Shown piece after piece: positions 20,826-32,600 of a DNA stretch of 64,000 nt (its first letter is position 1; the number at the start of each line of letters is the position of its first letter). Both the position numbers and the translations under genes were made by a program. The stretch is from Mastacembelus armatus (Eukaryota; Chordata; Actinopteri; Synbranchiformes; Mastacembelidae): NCBI RefSeq assembly GCF_900324485.2, contig NC_046646.1, forward strand, positions 19,230,500-19,294,499, in the 5' to 3' direction. The notes under the pieces are model-generated. The model saw only the letters and a list, made by a program, of their open reading frames with translations, was not told the origin of the DNA and made no database searches.

Positions 20826-23800
20826 ATGAGGAACAACAAATCGAGCCTGCTGCTGGGCTGCGTGCTCCTCTGCTCTGCCTCCCTGCTCTACCTGGGCATG
20901 AATGGGACAGGGTGCCCTCCAAAAAGCCATCGGTACCGCTGGATGGAACTCAACTTGGCCTCAGCCAATCAGAGCCTAGCCTTCTCTGAACACATTCCTG
21001 AGGACACACCACTCATCTTCATTGGAGGCTTTCCCAGGAGTGGCACCACACTGATGCGCGTCATGCTAGATGCTCACAATGCCGTGCGGTGTGGGGAAGA
21101 GACCCGTGTGATTCCCCGCCTCTTGGCCATGAGAGGCACCTGGAGTCGCTCAGTTAAGGAGAAGATCCGATTGGACGAGGCGGGCGTAACTGATCAGGTG
21201 TTGGATTCAGCCGTGCGAGCGTTCCTGTTAGAGGTGAGCTTAGATGTTGCGTCGAGCAATCTGCTTTTTAGAGTTAACTTCTACTGTGGTTAATTTGCAG
21301 ACATGCTAGGTTATTGAATGTTTCAGCTTTAGGATGATATATTTACATATGCCGTGTAATTAGAGGCAATTGTAAATGTGGAATCTAAGCACAATATGTC
21401 TTCAAAATCAATCCATATAAAAACTAGTCTAAAAAATACTTGTCACAGTTTCAATCAACCAGTCTCTTTTTCTGTTGTCTGTTAATTTTAAAGAACATGC
21501 AGCCTAAGAACTGCAACATTTAGGCAAATTTTAAAGGCGGTTTATCACAGATTTGCTTAATAAGATGCAATTTGGTTAAAAACTTCAAAATTGCATTATG
21601 GAAACATGACACGCAAACAAATATTCATTGCTTTCATGTGTTTCAGGTGATAATTGGCCACGGGGAGCCTGCACGCCGCCTTTGCAACAAGGACCCATTT
21701 GCCTTAAAGTCTCTCTTATATTTGGCGCGTATTTTCCCTAAAGCCAAATTTGTGCTCATGCTACGAGACGGGCGAGCAGCCGTCCACTCAATGATATCAC
21801 GTAAGGTAAGCTGGGTGTCTTTTCTTGTCCTCACATCCTTACAGGCTTTTCTTTCCAAACAGGTACTTGACATGTTTTCTGGTACCACACTGTGACCAAA
21901 AGAATTTTCCATTTCTCTGTTGACTCTTTGATATTTCTGTGTTTACCTGATCTGTCCCTCAACAGGTGACCATCTCTGGCTTTGACCTGACCAGCTACAG
22001 GGACTGTCTGACCAAGTGGAGCAGTGCAGTGGAAACCATGTTCAGCCAGTGTCATGCAGCTGGTGAGGGCAGATGTTTGCCCATCCACTATGAGCAGCTC
22101 GTCCTCCACCCAGAGGAGGAAATGAGAAAGTTACTTCACTTCCTAGACCTGCAGTGGGATCCGTCAGTCCTGCACCACGAAGAGCTGATTGGAAAAGCTG
22201 GTGGTGTCTCTCTGTCCAAGTGAGTATTTATTTATTTTTATTTATTTATTTTATGTATTAACGTGTGTGTGCAAAAAGCTTCCATCTTAGCTGTGGTCAT
22301 GTTGAGCAATGTAGATGTTTTTTTTTTTTTTAATGCTGAGGTTTTCAGATAACTAACTTTGAAATGTATTTCCTGGAAAGGAAAATTCTTTTTAAGCTTT
22401 TTGTGAAGTGTGTGTACGTGTAGTGCAGTGTGTAGTGAAAATCTATTATCCCGCACTGAGGGGGTGGCAGAAGTTTCAGAGGTGGATACATTTCAGTGAA
22501 CTGAAACAATGTGCATGAGCAAATTCCCATGAGGGGAAAGTGTGAAAGCCTGTCATGGTTTGGTGCACATACCAACATGACATTTTTGAATATGACATTT
22601 TTGCCTTGAGTTCTTGTAATGTATTCCACTAATTAGGTTTCCACCAAGACATAAAACAGTCTTAACGAAGTTTGGTTTAAGTATTGTTCTGTATAATAGG
22701 CAACACAGGTCATTTAAAACCTTGTTGATCACTCTGAAATAAAGAGTGCAGGCTGAGGGGAATCCAAGTCCATCCTACTAGGACTGATCTACCCCATGTT
22801 TACTTTTATTTTAATTTTAATATCACTTTTCTCATTCAACTCTCCTAAAATGACATTTGACAAGAACAGTTTCTAAAGTTGACAAAACACTGAGGTGGAC
22901 ACTGGTTTAAAAAGTTTTCTGAATAAAGTATGCACTAGTGGAGCCAGAAATCATAGTGTAGGTGGGCCTGCAAAAAATAAGATGGGCCTCTAGTGTTAGG
23001 AACCAAACTAACATCATTACAGTCGTAATCGTGGTTCAGGCAGATCTCTCTGCAGGGCTGAAACTCTGGGGATTTGGTGGGAATCTCACTGCTTCATGCT
23101 GCAAAACCCAAACCTGGCTTGTTTTTAAAGGAATTAGGCCACATTCTGAGAGAATTAGCACCCTCATTCATTAGTTATGCAACGATTGGCGCAACATTAG
23201 TCACACAAATGTTTTATAGCCTTCTCAGAAATGTCAATTATCACAAAATGTGGCATGTTGTTGTTTGGAATGAAGTGTGTATACACTTTAGCACATACTA
23301 GGATGAGTTGAATTATAAAGATTTAAAATGCCCAAATTAAAACAAATGAAAAAATAATGTGAAATACAACACACATAATTGTGTACATTTCTTTTTTATG
23401 TACACATTTACTGTATCATAATGAAATGAAAAACATAGCAGACACGCTCTCAGGCGGTGTTTTTGAAGGCACTAATTACAGCTTCCTCATTTTTTTTAAA
23501 TTCTCACTGACAGTTTATATTGTACGAAAATGGAATGCAATGTAAATAAGATCACTATTGACCAAGTGGAGCATCCCACCACTTCCCTCTTTGTCTTTTG
23601 CAATGTTCCCACAAGGGCAATACTTTTATTTTGATTGACATGTTCATTGTCTTAATTTAATTTCACTCTTTCTAATTTCATTGTCACTGCTATATAGTTT
23701 AGTTTTTTTTCTCTGATGTATAAAACAGAATATGGTTATAGAGACACACAGCCACACACACAAACAAATTGAGCTTGTGTTTGACTGTGCAGGGTTGAGC

Positions 23801-24520
23801 GTTCGACAGACCAGGTGATGAAGCCGGTGAACACAGACGCTCTCTCCAAGTGGGTGGGAAGTATTCCCTCTGACGTGATGAGTGACATGGCTGAAATCGC
23901 CCCCATGCTGGCTCGCCTGGGGTACGACCCTCATGCCAATCCCCCCGACTACACAAAACTAGAGCCTGTTGTGTCTCACATCAACTACTCACAGGTGATC
24001 CACTGATCTGTGGAATATTCCAATTTTTTAATGAAAAATAGTATTTTTTTTAAATAAGAGCACATAAATTATTAGGGCTAAAACATTTGATTGCAGTTTA
24101 TTTGTAATGTTTTTTTCAGTAATTAATAAGGTGTTTAATAGAAAAACGTACAAAAAACCTCATCAGCAAACTTTGTTTTTGTGCATGAAGTTTATGTTGA
24201 ATTAATGACATTGCAGGAGGATCACTGATCACCAAGTTTACAACAAATTAGGTCTTTTAGAGTTTAGGAAAATGGTTCCACTAGTTGCCATGTGTAACAG
24301 AGGCATCGGACCTAAAACACCCAACTTCTTAAATAATAAAATGAGTTCAAGACATTAGGACCAAATTGTTGTCTTAATAAATGCTAATCAAGTTATGGGC
24401 AATGGTCAAGATAACAGCGCTGATGTCTGATTTACAGTCCTAAATCTTCTAGATTTCCTCAGACATTGTCTCTTCTTTCCTCAGAGTTTAAAAGCGACAG
24501 AAAAACAGCATCTCCATTAA
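20826..24520 (+). CDS. tpst1: Protein-tyrosine sulfotransferase 1 (or 1-like)
   Basis: Five coding exons: 20826-21233, 21647-21805, 21966-22219, 23793-23994 and a short last one, 24485-24520. They make about 352 residues (human TPST1 370). The enzyme moves sulfate from PAPS to tyrosines of secreted and membrane proteins in the trans-Golgi. A type II membrane anchor lies at residues 7-24. The 5'-phosphosulfate loop is FPRSGTT (69-75), followed by CGEETR (89-94) holding the presumed catalytic Glu. [12 protein letters not shown] (176-187) is the 3'-phosphate site. [12 protein letters not shown] and [10 protein letters not shown] are family hallmarks. ATG 20826 is chosen because it directly precedes the anchor; the open frame above has no ATG. 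The C-terminal tail ([11 protein letters not shown]) is short and unlike human TPST1, so a fish tpst1-like paralogue is possible. Adjacency to crcp favours tpst1. Confidence 0.9.
23439..23614 (-). repeat. Inverted repeat, right arm (176 bp)
   Basis: Reverse complement of 19929-20105. It lies in the intron between the third and fourth large coding exons of tpst1, about 180 bases before the exon at 23793. Together the arms bracket the coding exons 20826-22219. Confidence 0.85.
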
Positions 24521-24983
24521 GCAAAAGAGGAAAATGCTTTAAACCCTGCGTCGCTGTTTCACGATATGGATGCACCTTAAACACAGACTTCCAGTTCAGT
24601 GATATTTACATCTTACAAGAACGTTTTCAAAGTGTCCCATGTATTTTTTAAATAGTTATTAAGTGCAATGTTCATGTCTGTGCATGGATGGAGTGTTTAA
24701 AATACAAATGGATAAAGTGGTTTGGGGACTAAGTCTAATCTCTTACACCATATGTGGACTACCTGCTCAGGGAAGTTCGCTACTTCACACACCAACGTTT
24801 CCTTCACAGTTTCACTGCATTTTGACCTGTCCTCTCACCTCGTACTTGAAAACATGTCTGTAAGTTCATATGACTTCACCACAAATGTGAATGTGTCTTT
24901 AGACAAATCTTTAACTCATGGAAAGTTCAGTGTTCATGAAGCATTATAATTGTATATTTTTGAAGATGTACATTTATTTTCTT

Positions 24984-24989
24984 AATAAA
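24984..24989 (+). terminator. Poly(A) signal, tpst1
   Basis: AATAAA about 460 bases after the inferred tpst1 stop, in an AT-rich 3' untranslated region. Confidence 0.6.
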
Positions 24990-26399
24990 TTATTTTGCTG
25001 TTGACCATTCATGGATTATTCTGAATCAAGGATTTCTAATTGTTGTATATTGTTGAACACAAATTAAAAAAAGAAAACTGTATGTCACCTATAATGAAGT
25101 TTTTGTGTTTTGTTCTCCAGTTATTTCGTTTCTATCATGTGCAGTGTCAGCTGAGCTACAGTACCCTCTAGTGGTGGAAAGACAAAACAGCCTGACAGGA
25201 AAACTTAGTCTTTGTGGTTCAGTGGAAATATTAGCCAAATGTAGTCAAACGTTTCTGTCTTCATTTAGTTATAGTTTAAAGTATAAGCAAGCAATCTGGA
25301 TTCAAACATAGCTACATCTGATGCAAAATGTACCACTGAACTGAAAAAATATAGTGCTGTTATATGAAGACAAACATACAACATAGCTGAGTGGGTGCTT
25401 TATCTCGATTCAACAACACAGGTCAAACTTGGGGTTTCAGAAGCAACTTTTAGATGATCAACTTTCCTCCTCAGCCAGTGCTCGACACAGTGTGGGACAT
25501 AATAGAAAAGATGTCAGTTAAAGGTGAACTTTTCCATGGATAAAAACTGGAACGAAAATATATAAATGAAGACTTTTTTATAAACCAGGCAGAACAGGCA
25601 AATGTATTATGTTTGGTAATAGACTACCTTGCTGTCTGTATCACAAAGTGAGATCAGTGAGTTTTCCACCTTTGGTTGAGCTTAACTCAGGTTTTCTGAG
25701 ATATAAGAGCCTTTGCTCATGGTTACCATGGTAACAGATGCTTCATGGATGTTGGTGGGATCTACACTTTAAAGCTAATTAGGCACACCAAGCTGAAAGT
25801 AATGCTGCCTAATACAACAGTCCTGCAATAAATCTTAAGTGGAAAAGTAAAATTAGTTCAAAGCTCAAAGTGCAAGGACACTGGAACTACATGACATAAT
25901 GTGTTGCATAAATACATTTTTCCTACGTCTTTTTCATGTTTTGTGGTTGCTTTGAGTCGATAGATTAGTAGATAGTAGATTCTGCTATGTGTATTTTTTT
26001 CACATCACCTTGGTGTATTTTTACCTGTCTGTGGTTATATTGATTCTATTTGAGGTTATTTTATATATATTTAAAAAGAACGTTATGACTTTCAAACACT
26101 AAATATAAAGTCACAACATACTGAAGCCCAAGCCTCTCAGACCCTTAGGTTAATCCATCCATGGTTCCAATTGACTGTGAAGCTTAGCGTTATACTGAAT
26201 TCAGTTCAATTCAAGTCAAGTCATTATTGTATTGTGATCACAATACAGTCAAATCAAGGCATTTTACAAAAACCCAACAAATCCCTAATGAGCAAGCACA
26301 TGGCGACAGTGGAGTTATTGCCAAAAACCTACCAATCTGTGCTCAAGTGTCCCCGGGACACTGTCTGTTCATGGGGCTGTTTTGTAGAAGAAAACAGCC
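24990..26399. other. Intergenic between tpst1 and clint1
   Basis: No gene seen. A palindromic RFX-type site lies at 25722-25735 (listed separately). Around 26195-26260 is a low-complexity phrase of the caattcaagtcaagtcat type, which often marks decayed repeat ends in fish. Confidence 0.45.
25722..25735. promoter_or_regulatory. Palindromic X-box (RFX-type) site
   Basis: GTTACCATGGTAAC is a perfect 14-base palindrome matching the RFX consensus GTTRCCATGGYAAC. It lies about 940 bases before the clint1 start codon. It could equally belong to a dispersed repeat, so function is inferred only. Confidence 0.4.
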
Positions 26400-26664
26400 T
26401 CGTCGTCTTGTAGTTTTTGCGTGATTTTGCGTTAAATTTTCCTCGTACAAAAAGCGAGGGCGCATATCGACGTTTCAGTGACGTAGACAGAGATCTACGT
26501 TTCCGTAGCAACTGGGGCCGGTCCGTTACCCGCAGCGGCCGCTGTACTACCGGAGCTCGCCGAGGAGTTGGGGGGGGGATCCTCGCCGGTAACCGGACGC
26601 CACCTCAGTCTTGTCACGGAGACGAGGCAGTGTCGAGGCGTCGAGCCCGCAGTTCCGTGCGGAG
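26400..26664 (+). promoter_or_regulatory. clint1 CpG-rich promoter and 5' leader
   Basis: A sharp rise in G+C with many CpGs (for example gcagcggccgctg near 26533) runs directly into the clint1 start codon. No TATA box is evident, as expected for a housekeeping promoter. Confidence 0.6.
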
Positions 26665-29600
26665 ATGCTGAACATGTGGAAAGTCAGAGAGCTGGTGGAC
26701 AAAGCGTGAGTACCGCGGAGCAGGTGCACCGTGTTACTAGCTAAGCCGCTAAGAGGCGCCTGTCCTCGGGCAGCATCCGCAGCTTCTCCCGCTGACAGAG
26801 CTCTCAGCTGTTAGCTCTGACTAGCTGGCTAGCTGCCAATCTTCACGCTTGTATCATGGATAGAAACGCGTGTTTTGTAATAGCATCACCCAGTGTGCTA
26901 TTTTCTATTTTAATTTGTAGGGACCAGCAATAATACAATATCACAAACAGTAAATTTATTTTCTTTCGACCCAGAACCAAAGCTATCCAGTTAGCTAATT
27001 CCGCTAGCATTGCTAAGCCCAGGTCGACTGTGTTGTGTGTGTTTGTGTTAGTGCTGCTGCAGAATCACGCCCTGTCCCACCCTGGGGATGCCTGCTACCT
27101 CCTCTCTGCATCCACCTAACATTAGACACGGACCAGAAAACCAACCATAAATACTTATGTGTTTTAGTGCCTAGACAAGTGCAGGTTAATAGTAAATATG
27201 CTGCAAATTAGCTACCAACCATGCTTCACAGTGTAGCGACGCCGGTCTGACGAGGCCCATGTCCCCCATGGTGCCGCACAGATAGACAACACAAAGGCAT
27301 GTTAGCCACCAAACACATCACACCGTAGCAGCTAATGCTACTGCACCGTGTAGTTTGGGTAATCAGACACTATTCAAGCTCATTTGTCATGTCGTTGGGG
27401 TCCGAGAAGAACAGCTATGTAGTCTGCTCCAAGAAGCAGACTGAGTTATATGAATCACTTGGCTGAGTTCATCTTCACCGTCTCAAATATGGAAAATGCA
27501 CTGATGACATTCACTCCTGAAAATATTGAGCTGATTTGTCGACATGACAAAATGAACCTGCTTTGTGGAACTGGCCTTCTTTAATAACTAAGTAAACAAC
27601 TTTTGCTAAGATAATAAAATAAGATATACCCATATTATTGATTATACTCTCATAGAGTTGAACAAAGCAGGTGATGCCAGGTCAGTGAAAGAGTCAAACT
27701 CTAATACTGTTACAGCTAAAATGAATGCAGTCCAATAAAATAATAAAATCCTCCCTCCAGAAAAAGTCATAGTGTTCAGTTTTGTACATTTTACAATGAC
27801 CATACAATTGAATCAACATTTCTTTAAAGCTCTTTCAACAAAAACAGTTTCAGACATCGCCTCAGTTAAATGGAGAGAGATCTCAACAGAGCTTTAGATT
27901 GAGTAATAGACACCAGCAGCAATCAGCCACTGGTTGTGCTTGGCTTGGCATGATGAATACTCTCTATTGATATACTTCATTCGAGCTAGCAGTGGCAGCC
28001 ATGCTTTCCTGTCTATTGACATTAACACAGTCAGGGTCACCGCTTGTAATGCACACATGCCTTTTACTTTCCTTTAGCTAGGAGGGTAGCAGGGCTTGAG
28101 AGAGAGACAGAAAAGGTAGGAAAATAACGCAGCTGCTTAGGACTGAAGACGTAATGAGAGGACTGAAAGTCTGGAGAAGCAAGGAGCAGGAAATGAAACA
28201 GGATAGAAAATAAGGCAAGGGAGACAAAAGACATATCTACTTCTGCTCCAGTGGAAATAATAGTCCTTTCAAGTTGCAGTGCTTTGGTTGTTTTTTCCCA
28301 GGGGTCTGTAGAGCAGGCCATGCCCATTGAGAGATGAAAATAAAACACAGCAGCAAATAAGGCTGTAGGAGGCAGACATCGCTTATGGGGAAGTTTGGGT
28401 GTGTTTATCTCACTCTTTTACACACGCATAGATGCAACCTCACGTCCCTGCATAAACTATACGTTCTCATCTTCCTATTTTATGTTTCAAACGGCTGAAT
28501 ATTTTCGTGCACTGTAAGCTCATGTGTGCACACATCTGTATTCTGATGTACAGTGGTCAGGACAGAGGCTTTTAGAAAGCTGTTATTTATTATTCAGTAA
28601 AGTAAGGTTCTCAGAGAAATTTTTTTTTTTCTCTTTTTTTCCAACTCTGTTTCATTGTGTGTTGTGTGTATGACACATCCATGAATAGCTGCTGGTTGTG
28701 ATAATCCTGTTTTCCACAGTTATTCTTAGGATGAGTTTGTGGTGTCTTTAGTAGATGTCTGTTATATGTGTGCGTGTATAAGTCAGATGATAATTCTGCT
28801 CCGCAAGATTGCTTGTCATTTAAGAGTTTCCATTATTGAACGTGTGTGCATTTTTGTTTTCTACTGTGAGTTCACAACATTTTTGTATTGCCTTTTGGTC
28901 TGCTTGGCCTGGAGATGTGATGAGTTAAGGGAAGCAGCACAGACATTTGCTTATAAACAGCATGGCTGACTGAGCACAAATAGGAAAGATTTATGACAAT
29001 AATAAAGGTTTATTGGTGTAATTTATGAAAATATGTTTGTGCCAACAGCACCAATGTGGTGATGAACTACTCAGAGATCGAGTCCAAGGTAAGAGAGGCC
29101 ACCAATGATGACCCCTGGGGACCCTCTGGACAACTGATGGGAGAAATAGCCAAGTATGTATAGCACACACATACCATTAATGTTTGTGCACATAAATGCA
29201 TCCACATTATCATTAACGTAGGAAATAGACTGCATTGTGCATTATTAAATGCACATTAACACAAGGCAGTTTATTAAGGAGAAATATGATGTCTGGTTGA
29301 CAAGTAATTATACACAGGCTTTTTTTTTTTTTTTTTTTTTTTTTAAACTGAACCTGATTCTGCCTTGGTCTACCAGTATGGGTTTTCCCAGCATTATATT
29401 GTTTTGGACTGTGTGTGTCTGTTTGTGTGTGTAGATCTACCTTTATGTATGAGCAGTTTCCAGAGGTGATGAACATGCTGTGGACCCGGATGCTGAAAGA
29501 CAACAAGAAGAACTGGAGACGGGTCTACAAGGTATGGCTACACTGTTTTGTTGTCTGTTTGCCAGGTATGCCTGGTTTGTGTCTCTGCTGTGTTGTGCTG

Positions 29601-32600
29601 TGCATCTCATTTCAGTATTGATTTATTAAAGCTGAGTTTTAGTGATTCTCAGCCTGCAGTCAGACGCCCACATGACTTCAGTGTTTATACAACTGGCTCT
29701 ATCAAGACACATTTGGCTTATTGATTTTTTGTTTTTCTTGTTAATTTAACAATTTAAAAAAATCATGTCAAATTGTTTCACTCTGCTTTTTGCTGCTGTG
29801 TGACTATACATGTGAGGTACAGGTATTTCCTAAGGCACAGTCTATCATTTTGACTGTTCTGTATTTGGGCAGTTGAAAATACATGAATCCTGTATTTGTG
29901 TAGTGCCAATGTCTCTACTAGTAGCAAGATAGAGATGAATCCTTTAGACCATTAATTGGTCATAAAATATGATCTTTATCTAATTCACAAGTATAAACAA
30001 ATGCAATGTCCTTAAGTTAATAATATACATATTAATTATTCACACTGCTTGTGGAAATATTAAGTCAACCATTGTATTAAAACCTCCTTTGGCAGCACTA
30101 ACCTCAAACACGTTTTCTATTGCTGTGAATCAGACTTCCTTAACACAATCTTGATCCTGCTACATCACACAACTTCTGCTGAGCTTCCTATGTATATTTA
30201 AGCCTTTAGCTGTTACTCTGGAGTTCAATATTTTTCATCATGGAGTATTTTGTGTTGTGCCTTTTTTTTTTTTTTTTTTTTTTTTGCAGGGCATGGTTCA
30301 GCAGCACATTCATTTGAACAGCAAACTCACATCTATGGTGTTGTTAGCCTTGGGGTTCACATACTTTTTCCAACATACACTGAAGATTCATATAAGCCTG
30401 ATATGTAAAGATTATAAATTTTACAAGACAGAGTGAGGTCAGATTTTTTAAAACAGAGTTTGAAACAGGACAGTGCACGAAGCTGTCTCTATCAGAAATA
30501 AATACAGTCATTTAATGTAGAACTGACTTTTTAGGAAAGTTTTTTTTCTCACTGAGCAATGCTATCTACAGCTTATTGTCATTTCTTTGACTGTTATTAT
30601 GTCTCCACTGGCCAGGCTTTACTTCTTCTGGCCTATCTCATCAGGAATGGGTCTGAAAGAGTTGTCACCAGTGCCAGAGAACACATCTACGACCTGCGAT
30701 CCCTGGAAAACTACCATTTCATTGGTGAGTCGCTAAATGAAAATCAGCTACCTTCCTATTCATTTATTGTTGTTGTAGTTTAAATGTAAATTGGTTATAT
30801 CTTGTCTTGTTATATCTTCTTATATCTTGTAAATTGGTTATATCTTGAAATGTTGACACTAGCATGAAGATTGCTGAGTGCCAGGATCACTAAGGCTTTT
30901 CTGCCTTTTTTGGGAGCAGTTTGAATGTTATTAGTATAACATTAGTATAAGTATTTACAGGGTGCAGCTCTCTGCTAACTGGATATTCACCAAGAGGAGG
31001 ATTGCGCACAAAAAGGAGGAGACATGTTAACAGAGGATTATTATGTATTCTGCAAGATGTACTAAGGTCACGGTATTTGCGATTATAAGTGTTGCGGTGG
31101 AAGTTCTACAGCTTTGAAAAAGAGGCATAGTGCAAATGGGATTTACAAGAAAGAAAATTTTAATAATTAAACTATAATGAATGACCCTGAATTCTGATTA
31201 TTTTAACCCAAAAGTTGATGAGAAGTTTTTATTAAAGATGAACTTGAATATGAATTGACCATATATTAATGGTAAGCTCACTACTGCAACTGTCGTGAAT
31301 CTGGCCCTGAGTGTCCAAAATAAAATGGTTTAATTCTCTGAGCAGCATGGATCTAGTATGTTCAGTAAAACCTCATATGAATATATGGCAATCTGAGTTT
31401 GATCTTTTTTATGTAGACCTAGTGCATGTCTAAAAAGGGCTTCTGTGTATGTTTGTGTGCTTGTGTCTATTCAGATGAGAATGGTAAGGATCAGGGCATA
31501 AATGTCCGTCAGAAGGTCAAAGAAATGGTGGAGTTCATCCAGGATGATGACAGATTGAGAGAGGAGAGGAAGAAAGCCAAGAAGAACAAAGACAAATACA
31601 TTGGTGTCTCCTCTGATAGTATGGGAGGAGGAGGAGGAGGAGGAGGTGGTGGAGGAGGAGGAGGAGGAGGAGTAGGAGTAGGAGGAGGAGGTGGTGGTGG
31701 TGGCGGCAGTGGCGGCAGCTTTAAGAACTGTAAGTACTTCATTTCCCCTCTGACAGCTTGAGTTAGATGTAGATTTTAAAATTATGGTATTAATTCCTCT
31801 ACCCAAATACACATGGATTAAAATCCACTGTAGGAATAATCTTCTGTAAAGCAAGCATGCAATTTTAATTATTGACTTATTAGAGACGCCCAAAGAGACG
31901 TCTTCAATGCCATTACGTTATTTAAAACACAGAAAGCATCCTTGCATGCATCAATCCATAACCACCAAATGTTGAGTATTTTTAATTTATTTATTTTTTG
32001 ATAAATTATGCAAAATTATTGACTATTTCAGCAAAACTTCAGATTTAGTAGATTCAAATTAATTGTGTTGCACATCTTCAGTTCTTACACAAAATATCTG
32101 CTTGTCTTGTTGGCTTTCAGCTAATGAGTTGGATCGGAATAAGTGGGATGAGGACTGGGATAAGAGCAGAGGAGCTTTCCCCTTCAGTGAGAAGCTGGGA
32201 GAGATCAGTGACAAGATAGGCAGCACCATCGACGACACACTCAACAAATTTAGGAAGAAGGAACGAGACGATTCACCAGACAGAATCAGGTGAGAAACCT
32301 ACACATGTTTTATTAAACATTTGAACAAATGTTTGTTTTGAAATGGTCTGAGGATATACCAAAGGTTTGATTATCACCGTAGCTAATTAGCTTCCTTTGT
32401 AATAACTGCCTTTTTTAAAAGCTAGAATCAACAAGAGCCACCCACTCATTACACATTAGCTGGTTCTTGGCCTCTCTTGAAACCTCTGTGTCTTGGATTA
32501 TCGATTGCATAACCAATGATGAACTGAGACATACAGTAATTGTAAAGCAACAGAGCAGTAGACCTATATATTAAAATCTCCCGAGTGCTGCTTCGTTTAC

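Noticed and set aside
19929-23614. Terminal repeats of a large mobile element enclosing tpst1
   Set aside because: The repeats are inverted and the DNA between them is the normal exon-intron structure of tpst1, with no transposase or other element genes.
31471-31893. Antisense frames rich in Ser, Pro or Tyr opposite clint1 exon 5
   Set aside because: They are the other strands of the GGA/GGT microsatellite; the sense frame is the conserved clint1 exon.
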